Assembly: GCF_000150275.1 (NCBI RefSeq) | Contig: NW_002060964.1 | Location: 787,115 to 851,114 of the forward strand | Source: Trichoplax adhaerens | Taxonomy: Eukaryota > Placozoa > Uniplacotomia > Trichoplacea > Trichoplacidae | DNA length: 64,000 bases | Direction of reading: 5' to 3' | Shown: one piece after another, positions 39,312-52,300 of the stretch | How the letters are laid out: every line of letters starts with the position of its first letter | Numbering within the stretch: the stretch's first letter is position 1 | The notes under the pieces: model-generated | What the model was told of the DNA's origin: nothing | What the model saw: the letters and a program-made list of their open reading frames with translations, nothing else | Database searches by the model: none | Program-made: the position numbers and the translations under genes

Positions 39312-39639
39312 ACCTCGACTCATGCTAGTGGTGTTGGTGAGTGAGTTAGCTTAAAATCCTGATAAAACTCATTCGTTCTTACGAGACAGGCATTCTATGT
39401 TGATTCAAGATGCCTAGGAGTTTTGGACGTTGATCATCCTAATAATATTGGAATGTAGATGCTGTACATATTGAATGGATGGAAAGACCATTTCATGATG
39501 AAATAATAAACTGCTTGTGTCTATGAGCTAGACTGCAACGTTTAATATTGCCACGATAGACTAAATTGGACAATACACCTTGTTAACATGTGTGGAAGTA
39601 CACCAGACACGTTGGATATCGATTTTCATCGCAATGTCA

Positions 39640-40240
39640 ATTACTTCAGTCTATGGTAGACAATGAGCGCTTAATAGTTGATAAAGTAACGGGAAGAAAC
39701 AAGATGGATGCCAATGCAAAGCTAGTAAAGTCAATGACTTTATTTTAGAATATAATATACAATCAATGCTTGGACAAAGTAATATCAAGTTAATAAACAA
39801 GACATTCTCATCCCAATACAAAGCTAGCAAAGTCAATTCCTTGACTCCATGGCATCTAGTCAGCGCTTGATAGCAGATAAAGTAATATCAAGTTAATAAA
39901 CAAGACATTCTCATCCCAATGGAAAGCTAGTAAAGTCAATGACTTTATTTTAGAATATATTATACAATCAATGCTTGATAGCGGACAAAGTAATGTCAAG
40001 TTAATAAACAAGACATTCTCATCCCAATACAAATCTAGCAAAGTCAATTCCTGGACTCCATGACATCCAGTCAGCGCTTGATAGCAGATAAAGTAATATC
40101 AAGTTAATAAACAAGACATTCTCATCCCAATGGAAAGCTAGCAAAGTCAATTTCTTTACTCCATAACATACAATCAGCGCTTGATAGTTGATAAAGTAAT
40201 ACTGTATTAGTAAACAAGACCTTCTCATCGTTATTAAAAG
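39640..40240. repeat. ~103-bp tandem repeat, five to six copies
   Basis: The marker 'gacattctcatcccaat' starts at 39801, 39904, 40012 and 40115, with a variant 'gaccttctcatc' at 40218. Spacing is 103, 108, 103 and 103 bp. Units share 'gctagcaaagtcaattcctt', 'cagcgcttgatag' and 'agtaatatcaagttaataaa'. The array lies just 3' of the KIF26-like gene and could be in its long 3' untranslated region. Confidence 0.88.
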
Positions 40241-41030
40241 TCTATTCTAATCAACATCCATCCTTCTTTAACTTAACGATACGACTTGAATTTATTGAAA
40301 ACAAGACAAAAATGACAAAAGTATTATAAAATCAGATGCATATATAATAAATAGTATAAATCTTCAACAAGTACTTTGCAATGATTTTAAATAGCAAACA
40401 GAGCACAAAAATGATTTACCCTATGCTGAATCCAAGATACCCTTTCAACGCTATCATATATTAAAAAAGGATAAAAGTTTGCAAATAGCATAGCAAGTAT
40501 TAATTAATATTAACGGAGTTTCACAAAATAGTCACAAATAGGATGGATTTCATACTGAAAATTTCTCTTAAATAATTGCTTGAGCTTAATTTAATGATTA
40601 CATGTCCACAACCTATTTTGTTGTTCTATTCAATTCTAGTGCCAGTCAAATCGATCAATCACGTATCTTTCCGTCTTATTATATAATAAATAAATGCATC
40701 ATTGCAATATTGTACATGTATATATATATACATCTGTCAATATATAGAAATGGATCAATTTTAAATGAACTAGCTCAACTGGTCTAGATATAAAGCAACT
40801 TAAAATTAAGATCAGGATAAGCGAATTGGCGTACTTATTTAAATTATGCGTACACGGGTCCTCCTCGATCACGTTTGTAAATAAATTAATTTTTATCCAA
40901 ATTATTGTCGATTAAATCCGATTTATGTCTCCTAGCTGAGCTACTATACCTCTTAATCGATTTAGCTATATCACAGTCTAATGAAAATATGAATAGTAAC
41001 GGCAATACTTTAGATGTTGACTGAAAATGG
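40240..41030. other. 3' flank of the KIF26-like gene
   Basis: This is AT-rich noncoding sequence after the TAA at 41031-41033. The first minus-strand AATAAA that I see is near 40280. A short TA-rich tract lies near 40720. Confidence 0.4.
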
Positions 41031-43337
41031 TTAACGATATCTTGTAAAATCTGCACATGATCTTGATAGGCCTCTAGGATCATTCCATTCGGTAGAATAA
41101 GATCTCGACAATTTACCTCGGTTTGTACTTCCTTTTCGGTCGCTAATATTTAAACATGACGAATATCGAGTTCTATTTCGGTATTCATCATGGCTCGAGC
41201 TACCTCTAGTACAACTAGTACCGTCATCAGTTGAAATAAATGGAGTATCAGCAAGGGATGAACTAGATACGTTGCTGAGAGAGTTGCGAGAGTTGCGAGT
41301 ATTCGTACGGCTACGATTGGATCTCCCGCGTCCATGATGTAAATTAGGATGTATAATATTGTCACAGTTATAATTACGAACATAATCACATGTGAGGCTT
41401 AAATTGGAAGCGGTCATTCTTTTCTTAGATAGATTAGAATTAACTGGCTGCAAAATCTCACGTTTATCCTCGCCGTGATCAACAGTTGGTGGAATAATAT
41501 TCGATGGTATAACATAACCTTGCGTTTGTGTAGCATGCGTTGCTGCTTGATCATGATCTGCTGATGATAAGCAGAAAATTCCACGGAATCGGTCCCATAT
41601 CGTTTTACGTCGATTGGCTTCTTTATTGACCTTATTTGGTTTATTATTACCTCTAACCAAAGCTCGTCTCATCGATGCTCTCATATACGGTTTCAGGATA
41701 TCGCCATTGTTGGTTAGACTAGTTTGAGAAAGAGCTCGTTCACATAGGTGATTCGTGTTGGTATAGCCTTTATTTCTAGCTGCTGCAGCTGCTTCCGATT
41801 TCTCAGTGTATGTACGAATAGTACGTTTATTGGCAATCTCGCTTTCTTCAGAATCCAGTATATAGGACATTCGATTTCTATTGGGTGATGGTCGATTCGT
41901 TTCCTCCTTAACAAAGGTGACATTTCGATTTCCTTTTGATGTCGAATGAGGTGGTTGTTGATCACTATGTCGATGTTGTTGATGATGATGAATATCCTCT
42001 AAATTCGTGCTGTGACGATTATTTCTGCCTTTGCTATGACCACGTCCTACTTTTACTGGTGGAAATTTGCCATTATTGGAGTTGTCTGCTTGGACATGAT
42101 CGCCTTGTTTATTCACGGATTGATTATGACCTTGTTTGCTCATGTTTGATTGCACAACAGGTGAGATTAGATCATTCAATTTCTCAATCGGAGAGGCTCT
42201 ATTTCTATTAATTGATGGCGTACGATCATGGCCAACATTGTCGCCATTAGTAGCGTTGGTATTACTCGATCTGGTGGAATAGCCTTGATCGCAGTTACTC
42301 GAGCGATGATGAGTAAATTTATAACCTTTATTTGTAGAGCTACTCCTGACAGGGACTATAGGTGATTGCTGTATCATAGGGTTATAATCTGTTTGCATCT
42401 TTGGCGAACAATTATTCTCAATCATTTCATCGCCATGACATTTATCCTCGTCATGTCGATCTTGCATAAATTCTATGTCATCTTCCACACCATCATCCAT
42501 TTCGATATCGTCATCTCTTACTAGAAGATTATTATGATTTTGTCGTATTGCATCATCATCGTACAGTGTCTCTACTGTCGCTAAAGCTGATGTGCTGACA
42601 GAATGAAATAGGTTCGAATTAGCAGGATCTGGACAATAGTGGGCTTGATGAAGAGCTACATGACTTTGAGAACGTTGTTTAAGACGAACAAAATGGTCAT
42701 TCTCTGCCTTGGCTGCCTCTTCTTCTTCAGTTAACAGTTGATTAATGTTAACGTAGGAATTAGAATGGTCGACGCACTCTATCATAGAGCGAACCCTTTG
42801 ATGTCGGTCTGCATAATTGTCAAAGTCAGTCCGATGTGAATTCTTATCTTTCCTTCTAATAGGATAATTAATCTTTCTATTTTGATCTATGTGTTTATCG
42901 TGAATCGCCTTTTCGTTGTTGAATGAATATCCTTTCCCATTGGAAGGATTAGTAACCTTTCGATTATGCTTTTTATCATTGCGAGATAAGTCTGTTTTAG
43001 ATTTTTCTCGTCGAGGTTCATATTTTAGAAGAGCTAATTTGTCTGTAGACTGCGTTGTTCTGTCCGACTTTGTCTTTTGATGATGATGTTTACGAATATG
43101 GCGAGGTTGATGTTGTTGATTGCGATTGGTACTATTATTTTTACAGCCTAAATAAATTGCTGTAATCGTCGGTGCTTCCTCATCACTGCGCTCTTCAAAG
43201 CTAGACATTTCGTCTTCACCGCCGCTAAAAGCTGATTTAGCGTAGGTTACACGAGGTTTTCGAATATCGTTTTGAGATTTAGCAGATTTCAAACGTTGAT
43301 TTTCATATTCAAACTTTTTGGCATCAGATGCGTAGCC
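41031..43337 (-). CDS. KIF26: Long C-terminal exon of the KIF26-like kinesin
   Basis: One exon of 769 codons encodes the whole tail. It opens with GYASDAKKFEYENQRLKSAK just after the motor and is then mostly disordered, rich in Asn, Ser, Arg, His and Lys. There are His/Gln runs and an acidic patch (DDDIEMDDGVEDDIEF). No coiled coil or known cargo domain is evident. Basic Ser-rich tails are typical of KIF26 proteins. The stop is TAA at 41031-41033. Confidence 0.88.
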   Translation of the reverse strand, partial: GYASDAKKFEYENQRLKSAKSQNDIRKPRVTYAKSAFSGGEDEMSSFEERSDEEAPTITAIYLGCKNNSTNRNQQHQPRHIRKHHHQKTKSDRTTQSTDKLALLKYEPRREKSKTDLSRNDKKHNRKVTNPSNGKGYSFNNEKAIHDKHIDQNRKINYPIRRKDKNSHRTDFDNYADRHQRVRSMIECVDHSNSYVNINQLLTEEEEAAKAENDHFVRLKQRSQSHVALHQAHYCPDPANSNLFHSVSTSALATVETLYDDDAIRQNHNNLLVRDDDIEMDDGVEDDIEFMQDRHDEDKCHGDEMIENNCSPKMQTDYNPMIQQSPIVPVRSSSTNKGYKFTHHRSSNCDQGYSTRSSNTNATNGDNVGHDRTPSINRNRASPIEKLNDLISPVVQSNMSKQGHNQSVNKQGDHVQADNSNNGKFPPVKVGRGHSKGRNNRHSTNLEDIHHHQQHRHSDQQPPHSTSKGNRNVTFVKEETNRPSPNRNRMSYILDSEESEIANKRTIRTYTEKSEAAAAARNKGYTNTNHLCERALSQTSLTNNGDILKPYMRASMRRALVRGNNKPNKVNKEANRRKTIWDRFRGIFCLSSADHDQAATHATQTQGYVIPSNIIPPTVDHGEDKREILQPVNSNLSKKRMTASNLSLTCDYVRNYNCDNIIHPNLHHGRGRSNRSRTNTRNSRNSLSNVSSSSLADTPFISTDDGTSCTRGSSSHDEYRNRTRYSSCLNISDRKGSTNRGKLSRSYSTEWNDPRGLSRSCADFTRYR

Positions 43338-46300
43338 CTATGATAAATATAAACATTTATGTATAGTACGGCATTAGTAATTATTGCATATCAATTTTAT
43401 CCATAATCCTATAGGTAGTATCCCAGATATGGAACTCTGAAATTATACTCATACCTTTATCCTTTTCCTTTTTTCCACAGTTAAGATCTTGGATGCAATG
43501 TTTAATGTCGATAGAGCATCAAAATAGTTTTCTTTATGATTAAATACATTCACAATCATCGTTTTATAACATTTGCTATTGCCTAGTGGCTCACGCAGAA
43601 CTTGAATTAACTTATTCCGGCTATCGATAGGAATTGAGAAAATATTTATGAGCATACTAGTAACATAGTTATTGTTGTAATCAAAAATTTTTAAGTGGAA
43701 ATAATTGATGCACGCCATTAAATACAAGCATACTTATTAGTTGCGATTCGTCCACCCGATAGTAAGGATAATATGATTCTGCCAATAGGAGATATCAAAC
43801 TAGTTTCCCGACTTTGTCTTTCATCAGTAGCTGCAAGATCGATAAAGTAGAGGCGAGATCGGCCGTTATTTGCTGCAAAGAATCAGCATGAAAGTAATCA
43901 ACATTAGATCTATGATAAGACTTGCTGTTTTAGTTCATTTATAAGGACGATAAATCCATAAACTGTAAAACAAAAATTTAATTTCGACTAAATATGTAGG
44001 AATTATGTAAGATCGCATAAAATATTACTGGCTGCATGAAATAGAAATGTTACATCTTCAGCAATAGGTCTTTCTTAATCTGATGATTTTTTTAGCTTAC
44101 AATACCTGGCGTCATTTGTTGTTCCTTATAACGATATAAATAAACAATAAACATCAAACTTCCTTGTCGTTTTCCCGGATTCTGATTACAATTTATAGCA
44201 GCGTTTGCTGCATCGAATAAATTAAGAGCTGCTTGAAGGCTAGAAGCTCGTATTTCCTCCACGTTAAGCTGTAAAAATTGCATAGCGAAATAACATAGGG
44301 CATTATATAATTTGCTCAGTAAAAGTATTACAATACCAAATCATTTATCTTTGATGTTCCTATTACTCATTAATAATCATTTGAACTACAACAATGTAAG
44401 AAATCTTGTACACATTTTTAGTGATAAAAATTTAGCTGCTATATACCGGATTGCCATCTTCAGTTAAGTATACTCCTGGAGATTGATTCATTTTGCCATC
44501 TAAGAACAAAATTTAATAGTTCTAAATGTTGTCAATTTCATATCTATCAGGTTCAATAATCTCCTTACCTGCTACTTTATCTGCGAGTAGATCTCGTACT
44601 TCATTTTTATAAACTTCTGTGGCTGAAATCCGTACAGAATAACTAATTCCTGATCTATTGGATCAATAAGTTAGTTTTTAGATTATTTAGGTAGCAAGGT
44701 ATAGTTCGTCTTAGTAATATAGTGCAACATTGCGCATTTATGTCCACTATTTAAATATTCACTATTATAACTTGCGCCCATATTCTATTACAACGATTAA
44801 GGCAATTCATGATTTTGTAAATTGGCATAAATAAAATTTTATTACTTGCTCGGGAATAATTATTTACAAGTTACCTTTGTCGCTCTTCTTCTATTGCATG
44901 ATACAGCCATATCAATGAGTAAGGTATAACTCCTAAATTTTCCACTTTATCATCATTTCCAATGATGGTATAGCTTTTTCCTGTATTGGAAGGATATTAA
45001 AACTTTAATAAATGATCAAACACCCTACAGTAAATATCCATCCTTAACACAGATTGGACTATACTATTTCAATGAAATGAAGCACATTAAGATCATTGCG
45101 ATGCGGAAATGTGAAAACATATCTATTCTGCTGGTAAATAATCTCAATAAAACTGCAGAAGGTAGTACTTTGCTTAATGCATATTTCTAATTCTCCTGAA
45201 TATATTATTTTAAGTAATGACAAGGCGGAAAATGAGATGAAAAATGTCATAGTATAATATCGAGCTGCTATGCGCTCATCTTTTGCAATTTTCTTATTAT
45301 TATAAACTATTAACTATCATCAACGAAATTATAACTTGCGGTTTAAAGGCAAACATTGTATGCACTAGTTTTCTCATGCAAATCATCAATGCAGCTGAAA
45401 GCTATAGAACATAAAATTTATGCACGGCTCACCTGATGCCATAGCTCCAAAACTAAAAATGCAGCCATCGCGTCCATAGAGTACATGACGTAGAATAGAT
45501 GTAGCAGTATGATCACAAAGCTTAAGCTAAGCAGTGTAAACAACAAACATATTACTATCACATCAGAATTTACCAATTCCTTAAAATGAGATCTTTTTTA
45601 AGGCTGGTTTATAGGATATCAATTGAATATGCAATAGATACCCTATCTCGAACTCATTTAAAGATTTAATTTAATCACACCATTGCCTTAAATCGAGAAA
45701 ACTGCAAGATATTCACAAGATTAAGCACTATGTCGAATACTTTACCTGCTGATCCCCATAATTAAAGATGGAATCGAATGCAAATACTTTATTTGAGCTG
45801 TTTGATCCTCTTCTTTGCAAATCTGGATGATTTAAAGTAACCTGTTTCTTTGATGCATCAATTTTCAATATTTCTGAATTTGCATCACTATCTGGGCTAT
45901 TTCTCACTCTTAAAAATACTTTCAGCTGCGTAATAAAAGAATGAATGGATAAAAATGATTTAAATTAGTACCAATTATTTCAAGTTTTGATTTAAAATTC
46001 ATCTGCACTTCCATCTATCCTACCCTACCCAAAGTTAAATATGAATTCGTGTTTAAATTTTACAAAACCTAACGTAAGTCCAAAAATTTATTTTAACAGC
46101 GCTGCATTACTGCTGTAATTTCAGCCATGATATATATGCACAAATTTAGTTTAATGGTATAACTTCCAAATCGTTCGATACTGTTATTTCGTGCTTAACA
46201 TTAAGAATCCATGTCTGTACGATAATGTCCATAATAATACTGCAGTCATGCTTTCTTTCTAGGTATGATGTAAATGCACAAGTTTAATTCAATGGTAGAA

Positions 46301-49300
46301 CTTCCAAATCGTTCTATACTGTTATTTCGTGCTTACTATTAAGCAATCCATACCTGTGAAATAGTCTGTATAATAAAACTGTCGTAATACAAATGCACAA
46401 GCTTAATTCAGTTGTAGAACTTTTAAATAGTTCTAAACTGTTTTTAATGCCTAATATTAATCAATTTATGTCGTACAATAGTCTGTATATTGTACAAGAA
46501 AACTGCAGCAATGATTCCTAAATATGATACAAATACACAAGTTTAACTCAATGGTAGAAGTTTAAATCGTTCTATGCCGTTACTTCGTGACAAATATTGA
46601 GCAATCCATGTCAGTACAATCATCTGCGTAATAATGCTGCAGTAATGTTTTTTTTTTCTAGATACGATGCAATAGCATAAATGAAAATAAAGCGTAAAAC
46701 TTTCTAATTAATACCTATATGATATACTGTATATTCCTATTTCATATCTAATCCATCACTTTTTTTATTTGCTAGCAATGAATACCGAAATTTTTAATGT
46801 TTTTGGAATGATATTGCTCGGATTTAGCCTTTAATTGCAGCTATAAAAAATTCTATCACCGCTAAGAAAGCCTATTTAGACTAAAGTAGAACTGCTCGAT
46901 AAAGCCATTACTCAAAATGTTACATTCTACTTGTGATAAATCAAGAAGTCGAACAAGATTCTATCTGTTGAAGGCTCATTTTTAGTCTCTCTATCTCTTC
47001 TTTGGTGCCTAGTACTATTAAATTTAGCTGTACGAAGTCGTATTTATAATTACTAAACCTCAATTATATTCAAGGAAATTGGTTGTAATTTAATAGGCAA
47101 ATTGATTGAGAAATTACACCAATATTGACTTTCAATATATGTCAGTAGCTTTTATTATTGTAAGAGACTTTTCCATCTTTCATGGGCCATGATATCAGTG
47201 GTAGAAAAGTAGCACCTTGGTCAATCGATCATATAGGGTGCAACGGTTCGTCTCTTAAATAATTAAGTTAAGGCCTATAATAGAAACTTCTTTATGGAAA
47301 AGTATGGTAAGGATAAAGTAAAGGTATATCAAATAAGAAAAATCTTCAATATACTGCATTGGTACAGGTAATTCCACTAATTGGATAATAAGATCAGTGA
47401 ACATAATCATATCTTTTGCCTGTTTTCAGATAGGTTAACACTATACAGCATATCTTTATTCATGGCTTCTATATTATTGTTTAACACTAGCAAAGCCAAT
47501 AAACATTTTAGCCGAGAAAAGTATAATCCTGATATAAGCTGCAAGAAAGTGTGAAAACTTTAGCACGTTGAATGCCAACAGTAACAACTTATTTTTCAAT
47601 AAATTCTTTGATCCAGTTTGTGAAAGCGAGCAGTTGTACCAAAATTTAAAACCGAAAGGAGAAAAAAACTGCGATATACTTTAGCGCTAGCCGAACTGTT
47701 TAGAATGAGAGAAAGTGCGACATAGTTTAAAAAGTTTCAGATGAAATCGGATCCCGACTTTATAACCGTGGGTGGAAGCTCAACGGCCCTTTTCATTGCT
47801 AATAGTCTATCTCATTTGTATGATTAGAATACTATGGCCCTTTAGGATGTGCCATTCTTGGCTATCATCAAGCTCCTACCAAAGTATTGTAGGAAATTCT
47901 GCGTCAATTTATAGCTTACCTTATGCTTTCGACGTGATATCCTTCTCTCATGGTGCTGAGTTATTAAGGTTAGGAGATCGTCTAATGTAACGTAAGCGAA
48001 AGATGAAAAGGAAGATAATTTGATGGACCGTTCCTTGTCTGACTGATCATCTTCCTTTTTTATAACTACAGGTATAAAAGAGAATATTAGGTTAAACAAG
48101 ATAAAAACCATTGAATTTTAGCTCGATTACATCATGCTAACAGATGATGATCCAATCAGATGATTATTACAAGGATGAAAGGTATTTTTATTCCCTTTTA
48201 TTTCTTGTACTAAACACTAGTATTATATGACGATAGCAAAACGAAATGCTGCATTACAGTCGATTGTTTGCAATTGTTCAATTAAGCAACATAAGGTAAA
48301 AGAAAGGATAGCCAATCTAACCTTGGTTGATATAGGGATGAAGAGCAGCCTTGGCTTGATTTTGGATTAATGGTGTCGGTGATGCACGATGAAATTCAGT
48401 ATTCATGCTTACTTTTCGAGAGTAATTTTGTTGAAGGCCAGAACGATGCGGTGATGATTTACTGCCTTGATACTTGATAACTTTCTTTTTTAACTGCTGC
48501 TTTTGCGCATCTGTTAAGTAAGTAAAATAATATCAAATATTCTTACATTAATCAAGCAAAGAAAAACAAACCTCCTTTGATATCTAAACTATTACATTAG
48601 CCGATTATTTATTCAGCTTTCATACGTTCAATAATAAAAAATGCATCTTGGCCAATGCAAGGATGATATTATTTTCTATCACCAATTAGTAATATTATCG
48701 TTGCTACTCTATTACAACAATTAATCCATTTGGAAACAATTATAACTTAAAATAGTTTGGAGAATGGAGCATAAAATTATTAAAGAAAATGCTGATTGAG
48801 GATGAAAATGGATCATGATTAATTAAAGTCAATGGAAAGTAACGTGGTTGCACTTTCTATTAGGTTATTAACCAAAACTTATTCATTTTATGCTATCATG
48901 ATGATAGGATGCACTATCGAGTAGCTTGATATCGCTACATGCCAATTCAAAAAAAAATGTCTTCTAATATCCTTCACTTCTGTACAAATAATCAAGTTTC
49001 TGTCCAGTAGGATAAAACATCAAACTAGGACATCCAATTTTATTCTATTCTGTTGAATAGGTAAAACATGGACTCTATCATTATTTATTGGCGCTATTCT
49101 TTCCTAGCTACTGTCTCAGTTTAACCTACTCATGTTATTCTTCTCGACATGGGATTTTGAAGTGAAGTCTTCAAGCGCTACTCTATGAAATCAATTTTAT
49201 CAAACGGTAACCAGGGTAGCGGCTATCCCTAGCATTTTGGATTGGTATAGAATTGCAATAGTGGGTATTTTTGCTTCCATCCGATCCATCGCTTGATGGA

Positions 49301-52300
49301 TGTTGATTGCTTCCATGAAAGTTATGGTAAGAATTGGAATTAACCAGCGAAGAAAATAGACTGCAATTGTAATTTGATAGTAACATTGGATAAGGCATTC
49401 CTCTACCTTTATCCCTGATTTAAGTCCAACTCGTTCCCCTTTCCTTTGCCTCGCTTAGGAACTCATTGGCTGTTTTCGTTTAAAACACTGTTCCAAACGA
49501 AAATATCTCATGCCTACACAACGAGTATTTTAGTCACTTTATGGAAGAGATGGTTAATATAGTGCCTAATTATCCTCTACTGCCACTTAGCCGCTTTGCT
49601 CAGCATGATTCTATTTTGGCTAGTGTTTAAGATACGAATTTTACTAGGATGCAAAACTTGTTGACATCATGCTTCGAAAATGGGTTATGATCAAAATTCA
49701 AGACTAATGATCATGGCTAAAGTAGAAAAGATGGTCGACTATTGTCCTAAACTACGATTCCTTAGCAATGCCGATGATTATCTCGTTATTACTAGCGTTT
49801 GACTGTAAACTTGTGGTATTCTAAGTAAAAAAAAATTCGTTTTCAAACTCAAATGAGAAGATAGCCTAATTGGTAACATGGTTACAGTAATCTCCGGCTA
49901 TAAAAAAGATTGAAACAAACAGCAACATTGATTGGCGATAATGCCATAACGGTGTAATGGATGAAAGCGAAATCGTTATTCCTTTATTCTATCATGATCA
50001 AGTACAATTATGAAAAGACAACTTTTACTGCAAAATGTTGTCTCGTTATCAAATAGGATTACAGCATTGACATTGACAGTTGGCATGGAGAACGGATAGA
50101 GGATAAAGTGTTTTCAACGGTAAAGAAATGGATTATAAGTAGAAAGAGTAAGCGCTTGATAGTGAAATGATATTAAATACTACCACGCTTACAGTCTGTA
50201 GATAAATGATTAAAGTGAAAGTTCATCAAGTTGACAATAATATTATGCGATCAAGTGACAAGTTTAATTACATCTAATTTACCTCCAATCGTTGAGTAGA
50301 GTTAAGTTGTCTTAAAGCATGGTGTAATATCAGGCGCAAAAAAAGAATGATGGAATGTTTGGTTACAATTAAAAACTTTCTAACCCTCAATCTGTTTTTA
50401 CTTTCACCATGTGTTTGAATATGACATGGACTATTTCCACAATTGGAGTATACGAAGGTGAAATAACATTCAACGTAACCTGTACTGAGAACTTATTTTC
50501 ATCACAAGCAATATTGACAAAAGGCTAAAAAACGCTAGAAGAAAGAAACGATTAGTTTGTATTGGCAAGAATCGCTTCTTTCTTTCCCATTTGAATTCAT
50601 TATTATCTGATTGAATAAATGTGTCAGGTGTTGCCTTTTCTTACAGCCAACTAAGTTAACAACAGCAATTGAATTGAAACAGTTTAATCAATCAACAGGA
50701 ACAATTGCAATTGATGAACTCTATTACACTCCAATCAATCGTTTAGCGCCATGATGTCTCTTACAAAATCCCGACATTATCATCGCTGTATTCATGGCCG
50801 GCGGTTTGGCCAATGTTCACGTGATACTCCATCATGGCCGTCAAAGAATGAAAAAGAAATATAATCCGATAGGATGGCCATGACGTAAGTGGAAGCAAGT
50901 AGAATCATCCATCCAATAGTCCAGGCACTCATCAATCATAAAATATTCAATAATATTAGCTATTATCCAATTCAAAGGAAGGATGAATCAATGGACTACA
51001 TGAAATAGAAATTCATCTCCTACTTTCTGTTAGAGGTTGAAAGGAAGTAATGTCGAAACAATTCATTTACATCTGCATGGATTCTCCATCGTTCTAATTA
51101 ATGTTCTACTATTTAATCTGCCCATAGCCAATGGTGATTAAGTGATCTACTGTATCGCCGATACAAAAAAAAAACTGCATCAAGACTGTTCCTGCTCGCT
51201 GTTAATCCTTTCCTAGCCATAGGAGTTTGATTGCCTATTTCAAATATTTCCCACGTCATTTACTTGCATTGCAATCGATTCAGACGTAGTCTGTTCCTTG
51301 AGAATTCAATTTATCCACTGCATTTGATACAGGTCATATTTAATCGACCACTAGCTCACCATCGTGAATAAGACAATCTATTCTATTGCAGATGAAATAT
51401 GATACGCTAAGATAGTTGTTTATTTCGTGAACTTCTCCATACAACGCAAATTACGAGTGCTGTACATTGTACAACGATTACTATTTACTGCTGACGGTTG
51501 ACAATTGGCAAACTAATTGGATTGAAATCCTGTTATTCAAGTGTAGTCCTCTCTAATTGAATTGATCGACCTCGGACTCGCTGTCCTTACAAGTCATCTA
51601 CAATCTATCGACAGCTTAATCATTAAAATTTAGAAAGAAAGCAATCACTGACAGCCAAGACGGCACTAAGGCCATTCTTGTTCACCATTCACAATCTCCA
51701 TAGGGTATATTTGGATCGATTTGGAAGTCCATGTAAGTCAATAGGCTTGCAATTAATGAGATGCAATTCTCTCCTCAAGGATTGATTTGATCAACTTCTA
51801 ATGCAAGTACTCTACTGCCGATTAAAAATAGTCCGTTAAGACCAGCAATGTTCCACTTTGACAATTTTACGTCAGTATTTCACAACCTTGGGTCGCAACA
51901 AATTTACATGTAGGCCTATTGTAAAGAATTCGTCGATATCAGGATAGAATATGTACAGGTTAATCTGCTACATTGCAGGTAAAACCTGACAACAAGACCA
52001 AGATCTAGTACATTATTCTCTTTATTTTCGATTAATTTTACATACTATTCGCACGTTACGGGACTCCAATATTTTTACAGTTCATTGGTTGAAATAATTC
52101 AGATGGGCCTTGTAATCCTTTTCTTAATACTACCACAATTTTCAACATATCGATATCTAGAAGTAAGGCTGGCTAATCTACTGCCATGATGAGAATAAAT
52201 CTAGCAACGAGACCATGATCAACCTGATATTAACACTATTTTTGCTCGCTTTATATAATTTGATAGATTTGTACTACTTTTTTTTAAATCTACAAGTTGA

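Noticed and set aside
48322-48412. Longer version of the second kinesin exon ending at a GTTAGA donor near 48316
   Set aside because: It ends in phase 1, which does not join the phase-0 motor exon at 45925; the GTAAGC donor after 48413 gives the correct phase.
49855-49930. D-arm-like sequence (gatagcctaattggtaa)
   Set aside because: No T-arm or acceptor pairing follows, so a tRNA is not supported.
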